Assembly (NCBI GenBank): GCA_024103275.1
Contig: JAGFIV010000077.1
Span: forward strand, 1 to 64,000
Length of the DNA: 64,000 nucleotides
Direction: 5' to 3'
DNA from: Flavobacteriales bacterium
Lineage (GTDB): Bacteria > Bacteroidota > Bacteroidia > Flavobacteriales_F > PHOS-HE28
Part shown: piece after piece, positions 34,328-45,115 of the stretch
Layout: every line of letters begins with the position of its first letter
Position numbering within the stretch: the stretch's first letter is position 1
Translations under genes and position numbers: made by a program
The notes under the pieces: generated by a model
What the model was told of the DNA's origin: nothing
Seen by the model: only the letters and a program-made list of their open reading frames with translations
Database searches by the model: none

Positions 34328-34643
34328 GTACCGCGTGGACCCCTGGGCGCATGGACCGTCCCCTGGTCCGACCTGGGCCGGCCGATCCAACTACGGAAAG
34401 ACATCCTTCGTCGATGAAATCCCCGCCTTGCAAGGTTTAGTTGCCTCAGAGTGAAACTGCCTGGGTATCAGTTCTGTTTAATGCTGTGGTATGCGCTTTG
34501 CAGGTTAATCAAAACCAAATTCATGGATACGGGCAAACCATTTGTCGGCTAATTTCGTCAACTCGTCGAAGCAAACATTCGGAAGGGGTTCTCGTAAGAA
34601 GGCCCCGAACGTCCGATCCCGATTGAACAGTGATTCCCATTGG
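34328..34643. other. Intergenic region upstream of the large adhesin
   Basis: No gene is supported. A candidate -7 element TAATTTCG lies at 34550-34557, about 87 bases before the ATG at 34644. Confidence 0.4.
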
Positions 34644-37600
34644 ATGCGCCGCCTGCTAAGTGTTGCCCTGTTGTTTGCCGCTTTGATGACCTCGGCCCAG
34701 CCCGTGCAGCTGGACACCAAAGGACGCGAGTTCTGGTTGGGCTTTATGCAGAATGCTTCCGGAACGCAGCAGCTTTCGGTGAAGATCGCGGCCGAGCAGG
34801 CCACCACCGGCACCGTGAGCGTGCCGCTGGCCGGGTGGAACACCACCTTCAGCGTTGCGGCCAACGCCGTTACTTCGGTCAGCATCCCCAACATCTATGA
34901 GGCCACCGGCTCGGAAACGCCGCAGGACCTCGGCGTGTACATCACCTCCGTGGAACCCGTGACGGTAACCTTGGTGAACTACCAGAACCAGACCACGGAT
35001 GCCGCGCAGGTATTGCCCGTGGCGGGCCTGGGCACCGCCTACCGGGTGGATGCGCTGCCGGGGACGCCCACCGCGTACCAGAACGGAAGCTTCATCTTCC
35101 GCAGCGAATTCCTGATCGTGGCCACCGAGGACGGCACCGAGGTGAGCATCACCCCCACGGCGACCACCACGGCCGGCCATGCGGCGGGCATCCCCTTCAC
35201 CGTCAACCTGAACGCCGGGCAAGTGTACCAGGTGCAGGCGCTCAGCGGCCTCACGGACCTGACGGGCACCACGGTCACCGGCACCCCGCAGAACGGGCCC
35301 TGCCGTCCCTTCGCCGTGTTCGGCGGCAGCATGTGCGCCGTGGTGGAGTGTGCGGCCTGCGACCATGTGAATGAGCAGATGATCCCCTTGAACACCTGGG
35401 GCACCTCCTTCCACACCGTGCAACTGGGCAACCTGGCCGTCTGGGGATTCCGTGTGCTGGCCCACGAGCCCAACACCACGGTCCAGGTCGACGGTGTGCC
35501 CGTGGTGCTGGGTGCAGGTGCCACCCATTCCGTGATGAACACGGGCCAACTGTCGTGCATCACCAGCGACAAGCCCGTCAGCGTCACGCAGATCATGGAA
35601 GGGTCCACCTGCTCGGGCAGCGGCGACCCTTCGCTGCTGCTGCTTTCCGCGGATGACCGCATGAGCACGTCGGCGCGCTTCACCACCCTGTTTTCCACCC
35701 AGGCCTACATCAACCACTTCGTAAGCGTGGTGACCCCCACGGCAGGCATCGCCCAGCTCCAGCTGGACGGCAGCCCCGTCCCGGCCTCCGCATTCACTTC
35801 CTACCCGGGCTGCGCGGGATTCTCCCAGGCCAAGTTGCCGGTCGGCAACGGCACGCACCGCCTGTCCTCGCCTGCGGGATTCCTGGCCTATGCCTATGGT
35901 ACCGCCTCCGGCGAAAGCTACCTCTACGGGCTGTCCAACAACATGGCCGACCCCCTGCCCCCGCCAGCGGTGATCTGCTCCTTGGACCCCATCACCCTCA
36001 CCTCGCCGATCGCCTTGTCCAACGCCGAATGGACCATGGCCAGCGACCCGGGAACCGTGCTGGCCACCGGCAACAGCTACACCTTCACGCCCGACCATAA
36101 CGACGTGTACCGCGTGGACGGCGTGATCCTGCCCAGCGGATGCGCCCGCCATTACGAGTTCCAGGTGGGATTGCCCGTGGACCCGGACCTGGGCCTGACC
36201 GCCAATGGAGGGTCCACCGCCACCGTATGCCAATTCAATGCGGTCCAGCTCGGGGTGGATTCCATACCCAATGCCGCTTGGTTCGACCTCAACTGGAGCC
36301 CATCGGCACAAATGACCGATCCCACCATCCCGGACCCGTTGGCATACCCGAGCACCGACACCTGGTTCAAGTTGCAGGTGACCAGCCCCGTGGGCTGCGG
36401 CAGCGCCGTGGACAGCGTGTTCGTGCAGGTGCAGCCCAGCAACATCTATTCGGTGCGCACCACCACCCCCGACGATTCCATCTGTGCCGGCCAGCCCACC
36501 CAGCTCCATGCCGAGGAGGAGCGTGTGCTCTATGCCGATGCCTTCGAGGTGGCACCGGCTGCCTGGTGGGCCTCCATCCAAGGGGCATCCGTCAGCAATG
36601 CCTGCGGATCGGTGACGGGGACGGCCCTGTACTTCAACGGTGCCGCCGTACGCAGCGCCACCGCCCCGCCCATTGACCTGACCGGCGGCGGCATGGCGCA
36701 CTTTGCCCTGAAGATCGCCACAGGAACAGCACCCTGCGATGATGCCGACCCGGGGGAGGACGTGCTGCTGGAATACAGCGTGGACGGTTCCTCATGGCTG
36801 GTGCTGGCCACCTTCAATGAAGCGGCCTTTCCCTCCTTCACCCAGTTGGACGTCCCCCTGCCGCCGTTGGGCCCGGCCGTGCATCTGCGCTGGAGGCAGC
36901 CGGCACACTCCGGGGCGGGCCAGGACAACTGGGCGCTGGACAACGTCCTGCTCACCCGCTATGTGGACGCATCCAGCCTGCTGGCGTGGACGCCTGCCGC
37001 CGGCCTGAGCAGCGCCACCACCGCCCAGCCCACGGCCACGCCGGCCATGGACACCTGGTACAAGGCGCAGGTGACCAACAGTTCCGGGTGTACCTACACG
37101 GATTCGGTGTTCGTGCGCGTGGCCCCTGCATTCAACGTCCTGCCGATGTCCGACACGGCGCGTTGCGGGGCGGACGGCGTGCCTTTGCAGGCCATGGCCA
37201 GCTCAGGCGACGGCATCACCTGGACATGGACCCCGGCAACGGGCCTCAGTTCAACGGGAGTGGCCAACCCCGTGGCCTCCCCGGCCTCCACGACCACCTA
37301 TACGGCGAATGCCTCCAACTCCTGGGGCTGCACCGCAAGCGGCCAGGTGACCGTGGCGGTCAGCCAGCTCTCGTCGGTGGCCGTGGCGGCCAGTGACAGC
37401 GTGCTGTGCTTCGGGGAACCCGTGGACCTTTCCGCCTCCATCACCGCTTCGGGCAGCTATGGCATCGCGTGGTCCCCGGCGGCCAGCGTTGCCGACCCGG
37501 CCGCCGCCAGCACCCTGGCCACGCCCACGGCCCCCACCACCTTCACCTGCACGGTGACCGATGTCGCCACCGGATGCACCCAAAGCGCCGGCATCCTCGT

Positions 37601-39614
37601 GTCCGTCAATCCCCAGTACATCGTGGACATGCCGGCCGACACCACGGTATGCACCGCCTTGGGCCTGCAGCTGCACGTGGACCACAACATGGCGGCACCC
37701 TTCCAGATCGCATGGACCCCGGCGGCCAACCTCAATGCGGCCAATATCCTGTCACCCACCATCCTGGTGGACCATTCCGCGACATACGTGGCCACCCTCA
37801 CCGATGCCAATGGATGCACCGCGACCGGCTCCGTGGCGATCACCGTCGCCTTTGAGAACATGGTCACGCCGGTCGACCTCTCCGCCTGCGCCGGTGACCA
37901 GCTTGTATTGGATGCCGGCTACCCGGGATCCACCTATAGCTGGAACAACAACGCCACGACGCAAACGATCACCGTGGCCCAGAACGGCCAGTACGTGGTC
38001 ACCCTGTCCGACACGAACGCCTGCCAGGTGATCAAGACCTTCAACGTGTTGTTCAATCCCCTGCCCACGGTGGACCTGGGGCCTGACTTGGCGCTTTGCG
38101 GGGAAACGGACCATGTGCTGGATGCGGGCAACGCGGGCAACATGATCACCTGGAGCACGGGTGCACACACCCAGCTGATCACCGTGGACGCCACGGGCAC
38201 ATACAGCGTGAACGTGACGGACCAGAACGGCTGCCAAGCCTCCGATGCGGTGCAGGTCGCCTTCCATTCCTTGCCGGAGGACGCGCTGCAGGATGTCACC
38301 TTCTGCGAAACTTCACCGGTGGCCCTGGATGCCGGCAACCCGGGCAGCACCTATGCGTGGAACACGGGCGAGACCGGCCAATCGATCGTCCCCGGCGCCA
38401 GCGGCACGTACTCCGTCACCGTGACCACGGCCCAAGGATGCACGGGGGTGTTCCAGGCTGAAGTGGTCCGCATGCCGCGGGTGTCCGTAGCCTTGGGCCC
38501 CGATGCGGAATACTGCGCGGGCGACCCGGTGCAACTGGATCCCGGAAACGCGCAAGGGATCACCTTCCTTTGGAACACGGGGGCCACCACGCCCACCTTG
38601 GACGTGACCACAAGCGGGACTTACAGCGTAACCGCGACGAACGGGTATTGCAGCGATGCCGATACCGTGGTGGTGGTCTTCCATCCCGCGCCGGTGAACA
38701 CCATCAGCGACCAGACGGCCTGCATCGGCCAGTCCATCACTTTTGATGCCGGGAATGCCGGGTCCACCTATACCTGGAGCGACAACACCCATGGCCCGTC
38801 CATTACCGTGCAGCAGCCCGGCACATGGTCGGTGCACGTGGTCAACGCACAGGGCTGCGAGGCCGACTTCCAGGCCAGTGCCACATTCGTGCCTCCTCCG
38901 GTTGTCGACCTGGGCATGGACACGGTGCTCTGCTCGGGGCAGTTGCTCACCCTGGACGCCGGCAACCCGGGCAACAGCTACAGCTGGAACACCGGTGCGA
39001 GCTCCCGCACCCTCGTGGTGGGCACCGGCGGGCAGTATTCGGTTGCGGTGAGCAATGGCTATTGCAGCACGCCGGACAGCATCGTGGTGATCTTCAACCC
39101 GTCACCCGCGCCGATCCCGGTCCATCAGGTCTTCACCTGCCTGGACGAGGACCCGCATTACGTGGTCATCGACGCGGGGAACGCCGGCAGCACCTTCCTG
39201 TGGGGCGACGGACGGACCACCCGAACGATCCAGGCCCGTGCCTACGGGTGGCACGCGGTGACGATCACCAATGAATTTGCCTGTTCGCGCACGGACAGCG
39301 CGCTGGTGGAGGAGTTCTGCCGCCCGACGTTCTTCATCCCCAACACCTTCACCCCCAACGGTGACGGCCGCAACGATACCTGGTCCGCGGTGGGCAACAA
39401 CATCGCCGAGTACGAGATGTACGTCTTCGACCGCTGGGGCGGCGTGCTCTTCCATGCCACCCACGTGGACCAGGCTTGGGACGGCACCGCCAATGGGCAG
39501 CCTGTCCCGAACGATGTCTACGCGTACAGCGTCACCTACCGGCTACAGGAGGACAGCAGCGGACGCCTGGGCTTTGAACAGACCAAGCGGGGACATGTCC
39601 AAGTGTTGCGCTGA
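34644..39614 (+). CDS. Very large T9SS adhesin: IgGFc-binding N-domain, seven tandem modules, gliding-type C-terminus
   Basis: 1656 residues. Signal peptide MRRLLSVALLFAALMTSAQ. Residues to about 450 match the IgGFc-binding N-terminal domain (TKGREFWLGFMQNASG, ATEDGTEVSITPT, VNEQMIPLNTWGTSFHT). A concanavalin-like insertion and several Ig-like modules follow, then seven tandem 65-70-residue modules of the type C-G, LDAGN-GS-Y-WNTG, ITV, SGTYSVTVT (about 37,860-39,310). The end is a type B T9SS domain (NTFTPNGDGRNDTWSAVGNN, VFDRWGGVLFHA, VLR). It is exported by T9SS to the surface or secreted. The start at ATG 34644 fits the signal peptide. Adhesion is inferred from the domains. Confidence 0.9.
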   Translation: MRRLLSVALLFAALMTSAQPVQLDTKGREFWLGFMQNASGTQQLSVKIAAEQATTGTVSVPLAGWNTTFSVAANAVTSVSIPNIYEATGSETPQDLGVYITSVEPVTVTLVNYQNQTTDAAQVLPVAGLGTAYRVDALPGTPTAYQNGSFIFRSEFLIVATEDGTEVSITPTATTTAGHAAGIPFTVNLNAGQVYQVQALSGLTDLTGTTVTGTPQNGPCRPFAVFGGSMCAVVECAACDHVNEQMIPLNTWGTSFHTVQLGNLAVWGFRVLAHEPNTTVQVDGVPVVLGAGATHSVMNTGQLSCITSDKPVSVTQIMEGSTCSGSGDPSLLLLSADDRMSTSARFTTLFSTQAYINHFVSVVTPTAGIAQLQLDGSPVPASAFTSYPGCAGFSQAKLPVGNGTHRLSSPAGFLAYAYGTASGESYLYGLSNNMADPLPPPAVICSLDPITLTSPIALSNAEWTMASDPGTVLATGNSYTFTPDHNDVYRVDGVILPSGCARHYEFQVGLPVDPDLGLTANGGSTATVCQFNAVQLGVDSIPNAAWFDLNWSPSAQMTDPTIPDPLAYPSTDTWFKLQVTSPVGCGSAVDSVFVQVQPSNIYSVRTTTPDDSICAGQPTQLHAEEERVLYADAFEVAPAAWWASIQGASVSNACGSVTGTALYFNGAAVRSATAPPIDLTGGGMAHFALKIATGTAPCDDADPGEDVLLEYSVDGSSWLVLATFNEAAFPSFTQLDVPLPPLGPAVHLRWRQPAHSGAGQDNWALDNVLLTRYVDASSLLAWTPAAGLSSATTAQPTATPAMDTWYKAQVTNSSGCTYTDSVFVRVAPAFNVLPMSDTARCGADGVPLQAMASSGDGITWTWTPATGLSSTGVANPVASPASTTTYTANASNSWGCTASGQVTVAVSQLSSVAVAASDSVLCFGEPVDLSASITASGSYGIAWSPAASVADPAAASTLATPTAPTTFTCTVTDVATGCTQSAGILVSVNPQYIVDMPADTTVCTALGLQLHVDHNMAAPFQIAWTPAANLNAANILSPTILVDHSATYVATLTDANGCTATGSVAITVAFENMVTPVDLSACAGDQLVLDAGYPGSTYSWNNNATTQTITVAQNGQYVVTLSDTNACQVIKTFNVLFNPLPTVDLGPDLALCGETDHVLDAGNAGNMITWSTGAHTQLITVDATGTYSVNVTDQNGCQASDAVQVAFHSLPEDALQDVTFCETSPVALDAGNPGSTYAWNTGETGQSIVPGASGTYSVTVTTAQGCTGVFQAEVVRMPRVSVALGPDAEYCAGDPVQLDPGNAQGITFLWNTGATTPTLDVTTSGTYSVTATNGYCSDADTVVVVFHPAPVNTISDQTACIGQSITFDAGNAGSTYTWSDNTHGPSITVQQPGTWSVHVVNAQGCEADFQASATFVPPPVVDLGMDTVLCSGQLLTLDAGNPGNSYSWNTGASSRTLVVGTGGQYSVAVSNGYCSTPDSIVVIFNPSPAPIPVHQVFTCLDEDPHYVVIDAGNAGSTFLWGDGRTTRTIQARAYGWHAVTITNEFACSRTDSALVEEFCRPTFFIPNTFTPNGDGRNDTWSAVGNNIAEYEMYVFDRWGGVLFHATHVDQAWDGTANGQPVPNDVYAYSVTYRLQEDSSGRLGFEQTKRGHVQVLR

Positions 39615-39643
39615 TCGCCCGCGCCGGGCACCTGCCCGGATGC

Positions 39644-40429
39644 TCAACGGACGTCCAGCGTGAACGGGTCGGCATCCGCGGCCACCGGGAATTTTTCCCT
39701 GAGCGCCAACAGGGCCTTGGCATCCAAGGTGAAGGTGCGCACCCATTCGCCCCCGTCCTGCGGCAGGCCGGCCGGCGGTTGCCCCAGGGCATCCAGGACC
39801 GTGGAGCCGCCCGCATAGTGCAACCCCTTGCCGTCCACGCCCACACGGTTCACGCCCACCACGCAGGCCTGGTTCTCGATGGCCCGCGCGATCAACAGGT
39901 GCTGCCAGGCATAGTGGCGGGCGGAAGGCCAACAGGCCACGTAGAGGATCAAGTCGTAGTCGCCGCGGTTGCGTGCGAACACCGGGAAACGCAGGTCGTA
40001 GCAGATCTGCAACAGGATGCGCCAGCCCCGGTATGCCGCAACCACCCGCCTGGTGCCCGTGGTGTAGTGGCCGTTCTCCTCGCCCATGCGGAAGAGGTGC
40101 TTCTTGTCGTACCAGGAACAGGTGCCGTCGGGTTTCATCAGGATGGCCCGGTTGGTGTGGTGCCCATCCTCGCGCATGATCAGGCTGCCGTACATAGCCG
40201 CGCCCGACCGTGAGGCGTGTTCCCGCATCCAGGCCACGGTGGGGCCTTCCATCGTTTCGGCCAGCTCGCGGCTGCGCATGCTGAAGCCGGTGGGGAACAT
40301 TTCCGGCAGCACGATCAGGTCCGTGGCCCCCTCCAGCCCGTTGAACTTCGCCTCCAGCATGGCCCGGTTGGCCCGCGCATCCTCCCAGGCCAGGTCCGTC
40401 TGTACCAGGGTCACCCTCAGATCTTGCAT
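39644..40429 (-). CDS. Omega-amidase (nitrilase family)
   Basis: 261 residues. Nitrilase-superfamily catalytic triad: Glu43 (LPEMFPTGF), Lys110 (YDKKHLF) and Cys143 (QICYDLRFPVF). This branch hydrolyses omega-amides such as alpha-ketoglutaramate, made by glutamine transaminases. The start ATG at 40429 lies inside the end of the aminotransferase gene (13-base overlap), strongly supporting a shared pathway. A much longer frame upstream is an artefact of the overlap. Cytosolic. Confidence 0.9.
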   Translation of the reverse strand: MQDLRVTLVQTDLAWEDARANRAMLEAKFNGLEGATDLIVLPEMFPTGFSMRSRELAETMEGPTVAWMREHASRSGAAMYGSLIMREDGHHTNRAILMKPDGTCSWYDKKHLFRMGEENGHYTTGTRRVVAAYRGWRILLQICYDLRFPVFARNRGDYDLILYVACWPSARHYAWQHLLIARAIENQACVVGVNRVGVDGKGLHYAGGSTVLDALGQPPAGLPQDGGEWVRTFTLDAKALLALREKFPVAADADPFTLDVR

Positions 40430-41571
40430 AGCTTTTCGGTTGCGGCATCCAAGGTAGCATCCTGCTTGGCGAAGCAGAACCGGACGAGGCGTTGCCCCGG
40501 GGGCGGATGCCGGTAGAACGGGGAAAGGGGGATGGTGGCCACGCCGTGTTCCCGCGTCATCCATTGGGCGAACTCCAGGTCGGGCAGGTCGCTTACGGCG
40601 CGGTAGTCCGCCAGGAGAAAATAGCTCCCCTCGCAGGGCAGGGGCCTCATCCGCGATCGGCGCAGCCCCGCCACCAGGCGGTCGCGCTTGGCCTGGAAGA
40701 ACCCGGCCAACGCTTGGTAATGGCCGGGTTCCCGCAGGTATTCGGCCAAGGCATGCTGCACCGGCGTGTTCACGCTGAACACATTGAACTGGTGCGCCTT
40801 TCGGAATTCCGCCGTCATCGGTCGCGGTGCCAGCACATAGCCCACTTTCCATCCGGTGACGTGGAAGGTCTTGCCGAAGCTGAACGTGATGAAGGAGCGC
40901 CTGCGCAGCTCCGGGTGGCGCATGGCCGAGGCATGCGCCACGCCGTCGAAGACGATGTGCTCGTACACCTCGTCGCTCAGGAGCAGGATGTCCGTGCCGC
41001 GCAGCAGTTCGGCCAAAGCGCACATGTCCGCATCGCGCAGGATGCGCCCGGCCGGGTTGTGGGGCGTATTGATCAACAGCAGCTTGGTCCGCGGGGTGAT
41101 GGCCCTTCGCACGGCCTCCGCATCGAAGGCCATGTCCGCGCCAAGCTGCACATGCACCGGCGTGCCGCCGAACAGCTCCACGCCCGGCGCATAGCTGTCG
41201 TACGAGGGGTCGATGAGCACCACCTCATCGCCGGGCCGCACCACGGCTGCGAACACGGTGAAGATGGCCTGCGTGGCACCCGCCGTGATGGTCACCTCGT
41301 CCCCGGGGTCGTATGCATGGCCGTACAGCCGTTCCGCCTTGGCGGCTATGGCCTCCCGCAGCGGCAGGATGCCCGGCATGGGTGCATATTGGTTGTGCCC
41401 CTTGCGGATGGCGGCGGCAACCAGTTCGCCCAGCACGGGGTCGATCGGGAAATCGGGGAAACCCTGACCGAGGTTGATGGCACCGTGTTCCGCCGCCAGC
41501 TTGCTCATGACCGAGAAGATGGTGGTGCCTGCCCGCGGAAGTTTGCCTTGCAGTTCCATGCCGTGATCCAT
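40417..41571 (-). CDS. Aminotransferase, methionine/glutamine transaminase type
   Basis: 384 residues. A class I/II PLP aminotransferase of the kynurenine/glutamine transaminase-like branch (E. coli YbdL-like): INLGQGFPDFPIDP, YAPMPGILPLREAIA, NTPHNPAGRI, LLSDEVYEHIVFDG and the PLP lysine Lys234 in FSFGKTFHVTGWKVGY. The C-terminal arginine motif is in RLVRFCFAK. Paired directly with the omega-amidase gene, it may transaminate methionine's or other keto acids with glutamine; the omega-amidase then makes the reaction irreversible. ATG at 41571 (MDHGMELQ); ATG at 41559 is an alternative. Confidence 0.9.
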   Translation of the reverse strand: MDHGMELQGKLPRAGTTIFSVMSKLAAEHGAINLGQGFPDFPIDPVLGELVAAAIRKGHNQYAPMPGILPLREAIAAKAERLYGHAYDPGDEVTITAGATQAIFTVFAAVVRPGDEVVLIDPSYDSYAPGVELFGGTPVHVQLGADMAFDAEAVRRAITPRTKLLLINTPHNPAGRILRDADMCALAELLRGTDILLLSDEVYEHIVFDGVAHASAMRHPELRRRSFITFSFGKTFHVTGWKVGYVLAPRPMTAEFRKAHQFNVFSVNTPVQHALAEYLREPGHYQALAGFFQAKRDRLVAGLRRSRMRPLPCEGSYFLLADYRAVSDLPDLEFAQWMTREHGVATIPLSPFYRHPPPGQRLVRFCFAKQDATLDAATEKLCKI

Positions 41572-41634
41572 GCTGCAAACCTACCGCAGCGTCCATGGCG
41601 TGGCGGGCCGGGCTTTCTTGGCCATCTTCGTTCC

Positions 41635-42147
41635 ATGGAGATCGAGGTCATCCTGGGCGATATCACCCGCGTGCATGCCGATGCCATCGTGAATGCCGCC
41701 AACAGCAGCCTGCTGGGCGGGGGCGGGGTGGACGGCGCGATCCACCGGGCCGGCGGGCCGGCCATTTTGGAGGCATGCAGGATGATCGTGGCGCGGCAGG
41801 GGGGATGCCGGACGGGTGAGGCCGTGATCACCACCGCCGGAAGGCTGCCGGCCAAGCACGTGATCCACACGGTGGGGCCCGTGTGGCATGGCGGGCTGCA
41901 AGGCGAGCCGGGGCTATTGGCGGATTGCTACCGCAACAGTTTGTTGCTGGCCGAACAGCATCGGCTCTCCTCGATCGCCTTCCCGGGGATCAGCACCGGG
42001 GTTTATGGCTATCCCCCAAGGGAGGCGGTGCAGGTAGCGGTGGGCACCGTGCGTGCGACGGCGGACCTGCTCCAATGCGTCCGGCAGGTGATCTTCGTTT
42101 GCTTCGACACGGCGAGCGAAGCGATGTACCGCAAGCGCGTGGGTTGA
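41635..42147 (+). CDS. Macrodomain protein, O-acetyl-ADP-ribose deacetylase type
   Basis: 170 residues, a single macrodomain. Typical motifs are GDITRVHADAIVNAANSSLLGGGGVDGAIHR (shown by key words AIVNAANSSLLGGGGVDGAI) and FPGISTGVYGYP, with the catalytic-type Asn-Asn and Asp all in place. YmdB-like macrodomains remove ADP-ribose or O-acetyl groups. The start is ATG at 41635, close to a weak promoter-like CATCTTCG, so the mRNA would be nearly leaderless. It lies divergently from the transaminase gene, 64 bases away. Confidence 0.92.
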   Translation: MEIEVILGDITRVHADAIVNAANSSLLGGGGVDGAIHRAGGPAILEACRMIVARQGGCRTGEAVITTAGRLPAKHVIHTVGPVWHGGLQGEPGLLADCYRNSLLLAEQHRLSSIAFPGISTGVYGYPPREAVQVAVGTVRATADLLQCVRQVIFVCFDTASEAMYRKRVG

Positions 42148-42154
42148 GCGCCGC

Positions 42155-42934
42155 TCAGTAGGTACTGTCCTTTTCCGTGCCCTCGTCTTCCCTGCAGATC
42201 TCGGCGGCGAGGTACTCCCTGTTCAGGCGGGCGATGTTCTCCAGGGAGATGTCCTTCGGGCACTCGATGTGGCAGGCGCCGATGTTGGTGCACGTGCCGA
42301 AGCCTTCGGCATCCATCTGCTCCACCATGTTCAGGGCGCGGGTGCGGGCCTCGGCGCGGCCTTGAGGCAGCAGTGCGTATTGGCTCACCTTGGCAGACAC
42401 GAACAGCATGGCGGAGCTGTTGGGGCAGGCGGCCACGCAGGCGCCGCAGCCGATGCAGGTGGCCGCATCGAAGGCCTTGTCGGCGGCAGCCTTGGGCACG
42501 GGGATGGAATTGGCGTCCACCAGGTTGCCCCCGGTGTTCACGCTGATGAACCCGCCTGCCGCCTGGATGCGGTCGAAGGCGCTGCGGTCCACCACCAGGT
42601 CCTTCACGATGGGGAAGGCCTTGGCGCGCCAGGGCTCCACGTAGATCGTCTCGCCGTCCTTGAACCGGCGCATGTGCAGCTGGCAGGTGGTGATGTGCCG
42701 CCCGGGGCCGTGCGGCCTGCCGTTGATGTACAGGCTGCACATGCCGCAGATGCCCTCGCGGCAGTCGTGGTCGAATGCCACGGGCTCCTGTCCTTCGCGG
42801 ATCAATTGGTCGTTGAGCACATCGAGCATCTCCAGGAAGGACATGTCCTCCGAGATGCCATCGATGGGATAGTCCACCATGGCGCCCTTGGCATCGGGCC
42901 CTGCTTGCCGCCAGATCTTGAGTGTGAGTTTCAT
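42155..42934 (-). CDS. sdhB: Succinate dehydrogenase / fumarate reductase iron-sulfur subunit
   Basis: 259 residues. The [2Fe-2S] cluster ligands are in [20 protein letters not shown] (given by CREGICGMC), and the [4Fe-4S]/[3Fe-4S] sites in [15 protein letters not shown] and [16 protein letters not shown]. All expected cysteines are present. It passes electrons from the flavoprotein to the membrane quinone site. It is the last gene of the leftward set sdhC-sdhA-sdhB, 141 bases after sdhA. Membrane-associated on the cytoplasmic side. Confidence 0.95.
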   Translation of the reverse strand: MKLTLKIWRQAGPDAKGAMVDYPIDGISEDMSFLEMLDVLNDQLIREGQEPVAFDHDCREGICGMCSLYINGRPHGPGRHITTCQLHMRRFKDGETIYVEPWRAKAFPIVKDLVVDRSAFDRIQAAGGFISVNTGGNLVDANSIPVPKAAADKAFDAATCIGCGACVAACPNSSAMLFVSAKVSQYALLPQGRAEARTRALNMVEQMDAEGFGTCTNIGACHIECPKDISLENIARLNREYLAAEICREDEGTEKDSTY

Positions 42935-43075
42935 TTGAACAGTGATTGGGGGTCCGTGCCCGGTGACGGGAAAGGCTTACTGGCCATGATCATCAGGGTC
43001 GAGGTCGGTGAATGGGACCTGTTGCGATCATTGGCCGGGGCCATGGCGTCGGCCTTGCGCGTTCTCAACCCCATT

Positions 43076-45079
43076 TTACTTGTAGCTGCGCTGCGACAGT
43101 TTCAACACCTCAAACGCGAGCGGTTCCTTGTGCATCACATCCTTGCCCGGCTCGCCCTTCCATTCCCACGCTGCCACGTAGGCAAACTCGTCATCCTTGC
43201 GCAAGGCTTCACCTTCCGCGGTCTGTGATTCCTCGCGGAAGTGCCCGCCGCAGCTTTCCGACCGGTGCAGCGCGTCCACGCACATCAATTCGCCCAGCTC
43301 CAGGAAATCGGCCACGCGGCCGGCCTTCTCCAGTTCCTGGTTGAACTCCTCCGCCTTGCCCGGCACACGCACGTTCTTCCAGAAATCCTCGCGGATCTTG
43401 CGGATCTTCTCAATGCCTTCCTTCAGCCCGGCCTCGTTGCGCGCCATGCCGCAGTGGTTCCACATCACCCGGCCCAGCTCGCGGTGGAAATGGTCCACCG
43501 GCAGCGTGCCCTTCACGTTCATCAGCTGTTCGATCCGGCCGCGCACGTGCTTCTCCGCCTCGTCGAACTCCGGCGTGTTGGTGGGGATCGGCCCCGTGCG
43601 GATGTCGTGCGCCAAGTGGTCCGCGATGGTGTACGGGATGATGAAGTAGCCGTCCGCCAGGCCCTGCATCAGTGCCGACGCACCCAGGCGGTTGGCGCCG
43701 TGGTCGCTGAAGTTGGCCTCTCCCAGCACATACATGCCGGGGATGGTGCTCATCAGGTTGTAGTCCACCCACAGGCCGCCCATGGTGTAGTGCACGGCGG
43801 GGTAGATCATCATCGGGTGCTCATAGGGATTGTCGCCCGTGATGTTCTCATACATGTCGAACAGGTTGCCGTACTTGGCGCTCACCACCTTCATCCCCAG
43901 CTCGCGGACCTGCTCCTTGCCGGGGTTGTGGATGTGGTGCACGTTGGCTTCCATCTTGCCGTACCGTTCGATGGCCGAGGCGAAGTCCAGGAACACGGCC
44001 TCACCGGTCCTGTTCACGCCGAAGCCGGCATCACAGCGCTCCTTGGCGGCGCGGCTGGCCACGTCGCGCGGCACCAGGTTGCCGAAGCTGGGATAGCGCC
44101 GCTCCAGGTAGTAGTCGCGGTCCTCCTCGGGGATGTCGCGGCCTTTCTTGCGGCCCTCCTGCAGGGCCTTGGCATCCTCCAGCTTCTTCGGCACCCAGAT
44201 GCGGCCGTCGTTGCGCAGGCTCTCGCTCATCAGCGTGAGCTTGCTCTGGTGGGTCCCGCTCACCGGGATGCAGGTGGGATGGATCTGCGTGTAGCAGGGG
44301 TTGGCCATGAAGGCGCCGCGCTTGTGGGCCTTCCACGCCGCGGTGACGTTGCTGCCCATGGCATTCGTGCTCAGGAAGAACACGTTGCCGTAGCCGCCCG
44401 AGCACAGCAGCACAGCGTGTGCCCCGTGGCGCTCGATCTTGCCGGTGACCAGGTTGCGCGCGATGATGCCCCGCGCCTTGCCGTCCACCACCACCAGGTC
44501 GAGCATTTCATGGCGGTCGAACATCTGCACCTTGCCCTTGCCCACCTGGCGCATCAGCGCGCTGTAGGCACCCAGCAACAGCTGCTGGCCGGTCTGGCCC
44601 CGGGCATAGAACGTGCGGCTCACCAGCGCCCCGCCGAAGGAGCGGTTGTCCAGCAGTCCGCCATATTCCCGGGCGAAGGGCACACCCTGCGCCACGCACT
44701 GGTCGATGATGTTGGCGCTCACCTCGGCCAGCCGCCAAGTGTTCGATTCCCGCGACCGGTAGTCGCCCCCCTTGAGCGTGTCATAGAACAGGCGGTACAC
44801 GGAGTCGCCGTCGTTGGGGTAGTTCTTTGCCGCGTTGATGCCGCCTTGGGCGGCGATGCTGTGGGCCCGCCGCGCACTGTCCTGGTAGCAGAAGCTTTTT
44901 ACGTTGTAGCCCATCTCGGCCAACGAGGCGGCCGCCGAGGCACCGGCCAGGCCGGTGCCCACCACGATCACGTCGATGCGGCGCTTGTTGGCTGGGTTCA
45001 CCAGGCGGAGGTGCTCCTTGTGCAGGTCCCATTTCTTTTCCAGGGGACCGTCGGGAACTTTGGGGTCAAGGGTGCTCAT
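43076..45079 (-). CDS. sdhA: Succinate dehydrogenase / fumarate reductase flavoprotein subunit
   Basis: 667 residues. FAD dinucleotide fold [20 protein letters not shown], covalent FAD histidine in [20 protein letters not shown] (His-Ser-Ile-Ala-Ala-Gln-Gly-Gly), active-site region [20 protein letters not shown], and C-terminal FAD contact [36 protein letters not shown] (shown by [15 protein letters not shown]). The length and motifs fit the type B SdhA of Bacteroidota. Starts at ATG 45079. The gene is 36 bases downstream of sdhC. Confidence 0.95.
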   Translation of the reverse strand: MSTLDPKVPDGPLEKKWDLHKEHLRLVNPANKRRIDVIVVGTGLAGASAAASLAEMGYNVKSFCYQDSARRAHSIAAQGGINAAKNYPNDGDSVYRLFYDTLKGGDYRSRESNTWRLAEVSANIIDQCVAQGVPFAREYGGLLDNRSFGGALVSRTFYARGQTGQQLLLGAYSALMRQVGKGKVQMFDRHEMLDLVVVDGKARGIIARNLVTGKIERHGAHAVLLCSGGYGNVFFLSTNAMGSNVTAAWKAHKRGAFMANPCYTQIHPTCIPVSGTHQSKLTLMSESLRNDGRIWVPKKLEDAKALQEGRKKGRDIPEEDRDYYLERRYPSFGNLVPRDVASRAAKERCDAGFGVNRTGEAVFLDFASAIERYGKMEANVHHIHNPGKEQVRELGMKVVSAKYGNLFDMYENITGDNPYEHPMMIYPAVHYTMGGLWVDYNLMSTIPGMYVLGEANFSDHGANRLGASALMQGLADGYFIIPYTIADHLAHDIRTGPIPTNTPEFDEAEKHVRGRIEQLMNVKGTLPVDHFHRELGRVMWNHCGMARNEAGLKEGIEKIRKIREDFWKNVRVPGKAEEFNQELEKAGRVADFLELGELMCVDALHRSESCGGHFREESQTAEGEALRKDDEFAYVAAWEWKGEPGKDVMHKEPLAFEVLKLSQRSYK

Positions 45080-45115
45080 CAGGGATTCGAATAGGTTTAG
45101 GCCGCCCGTGGAAGA

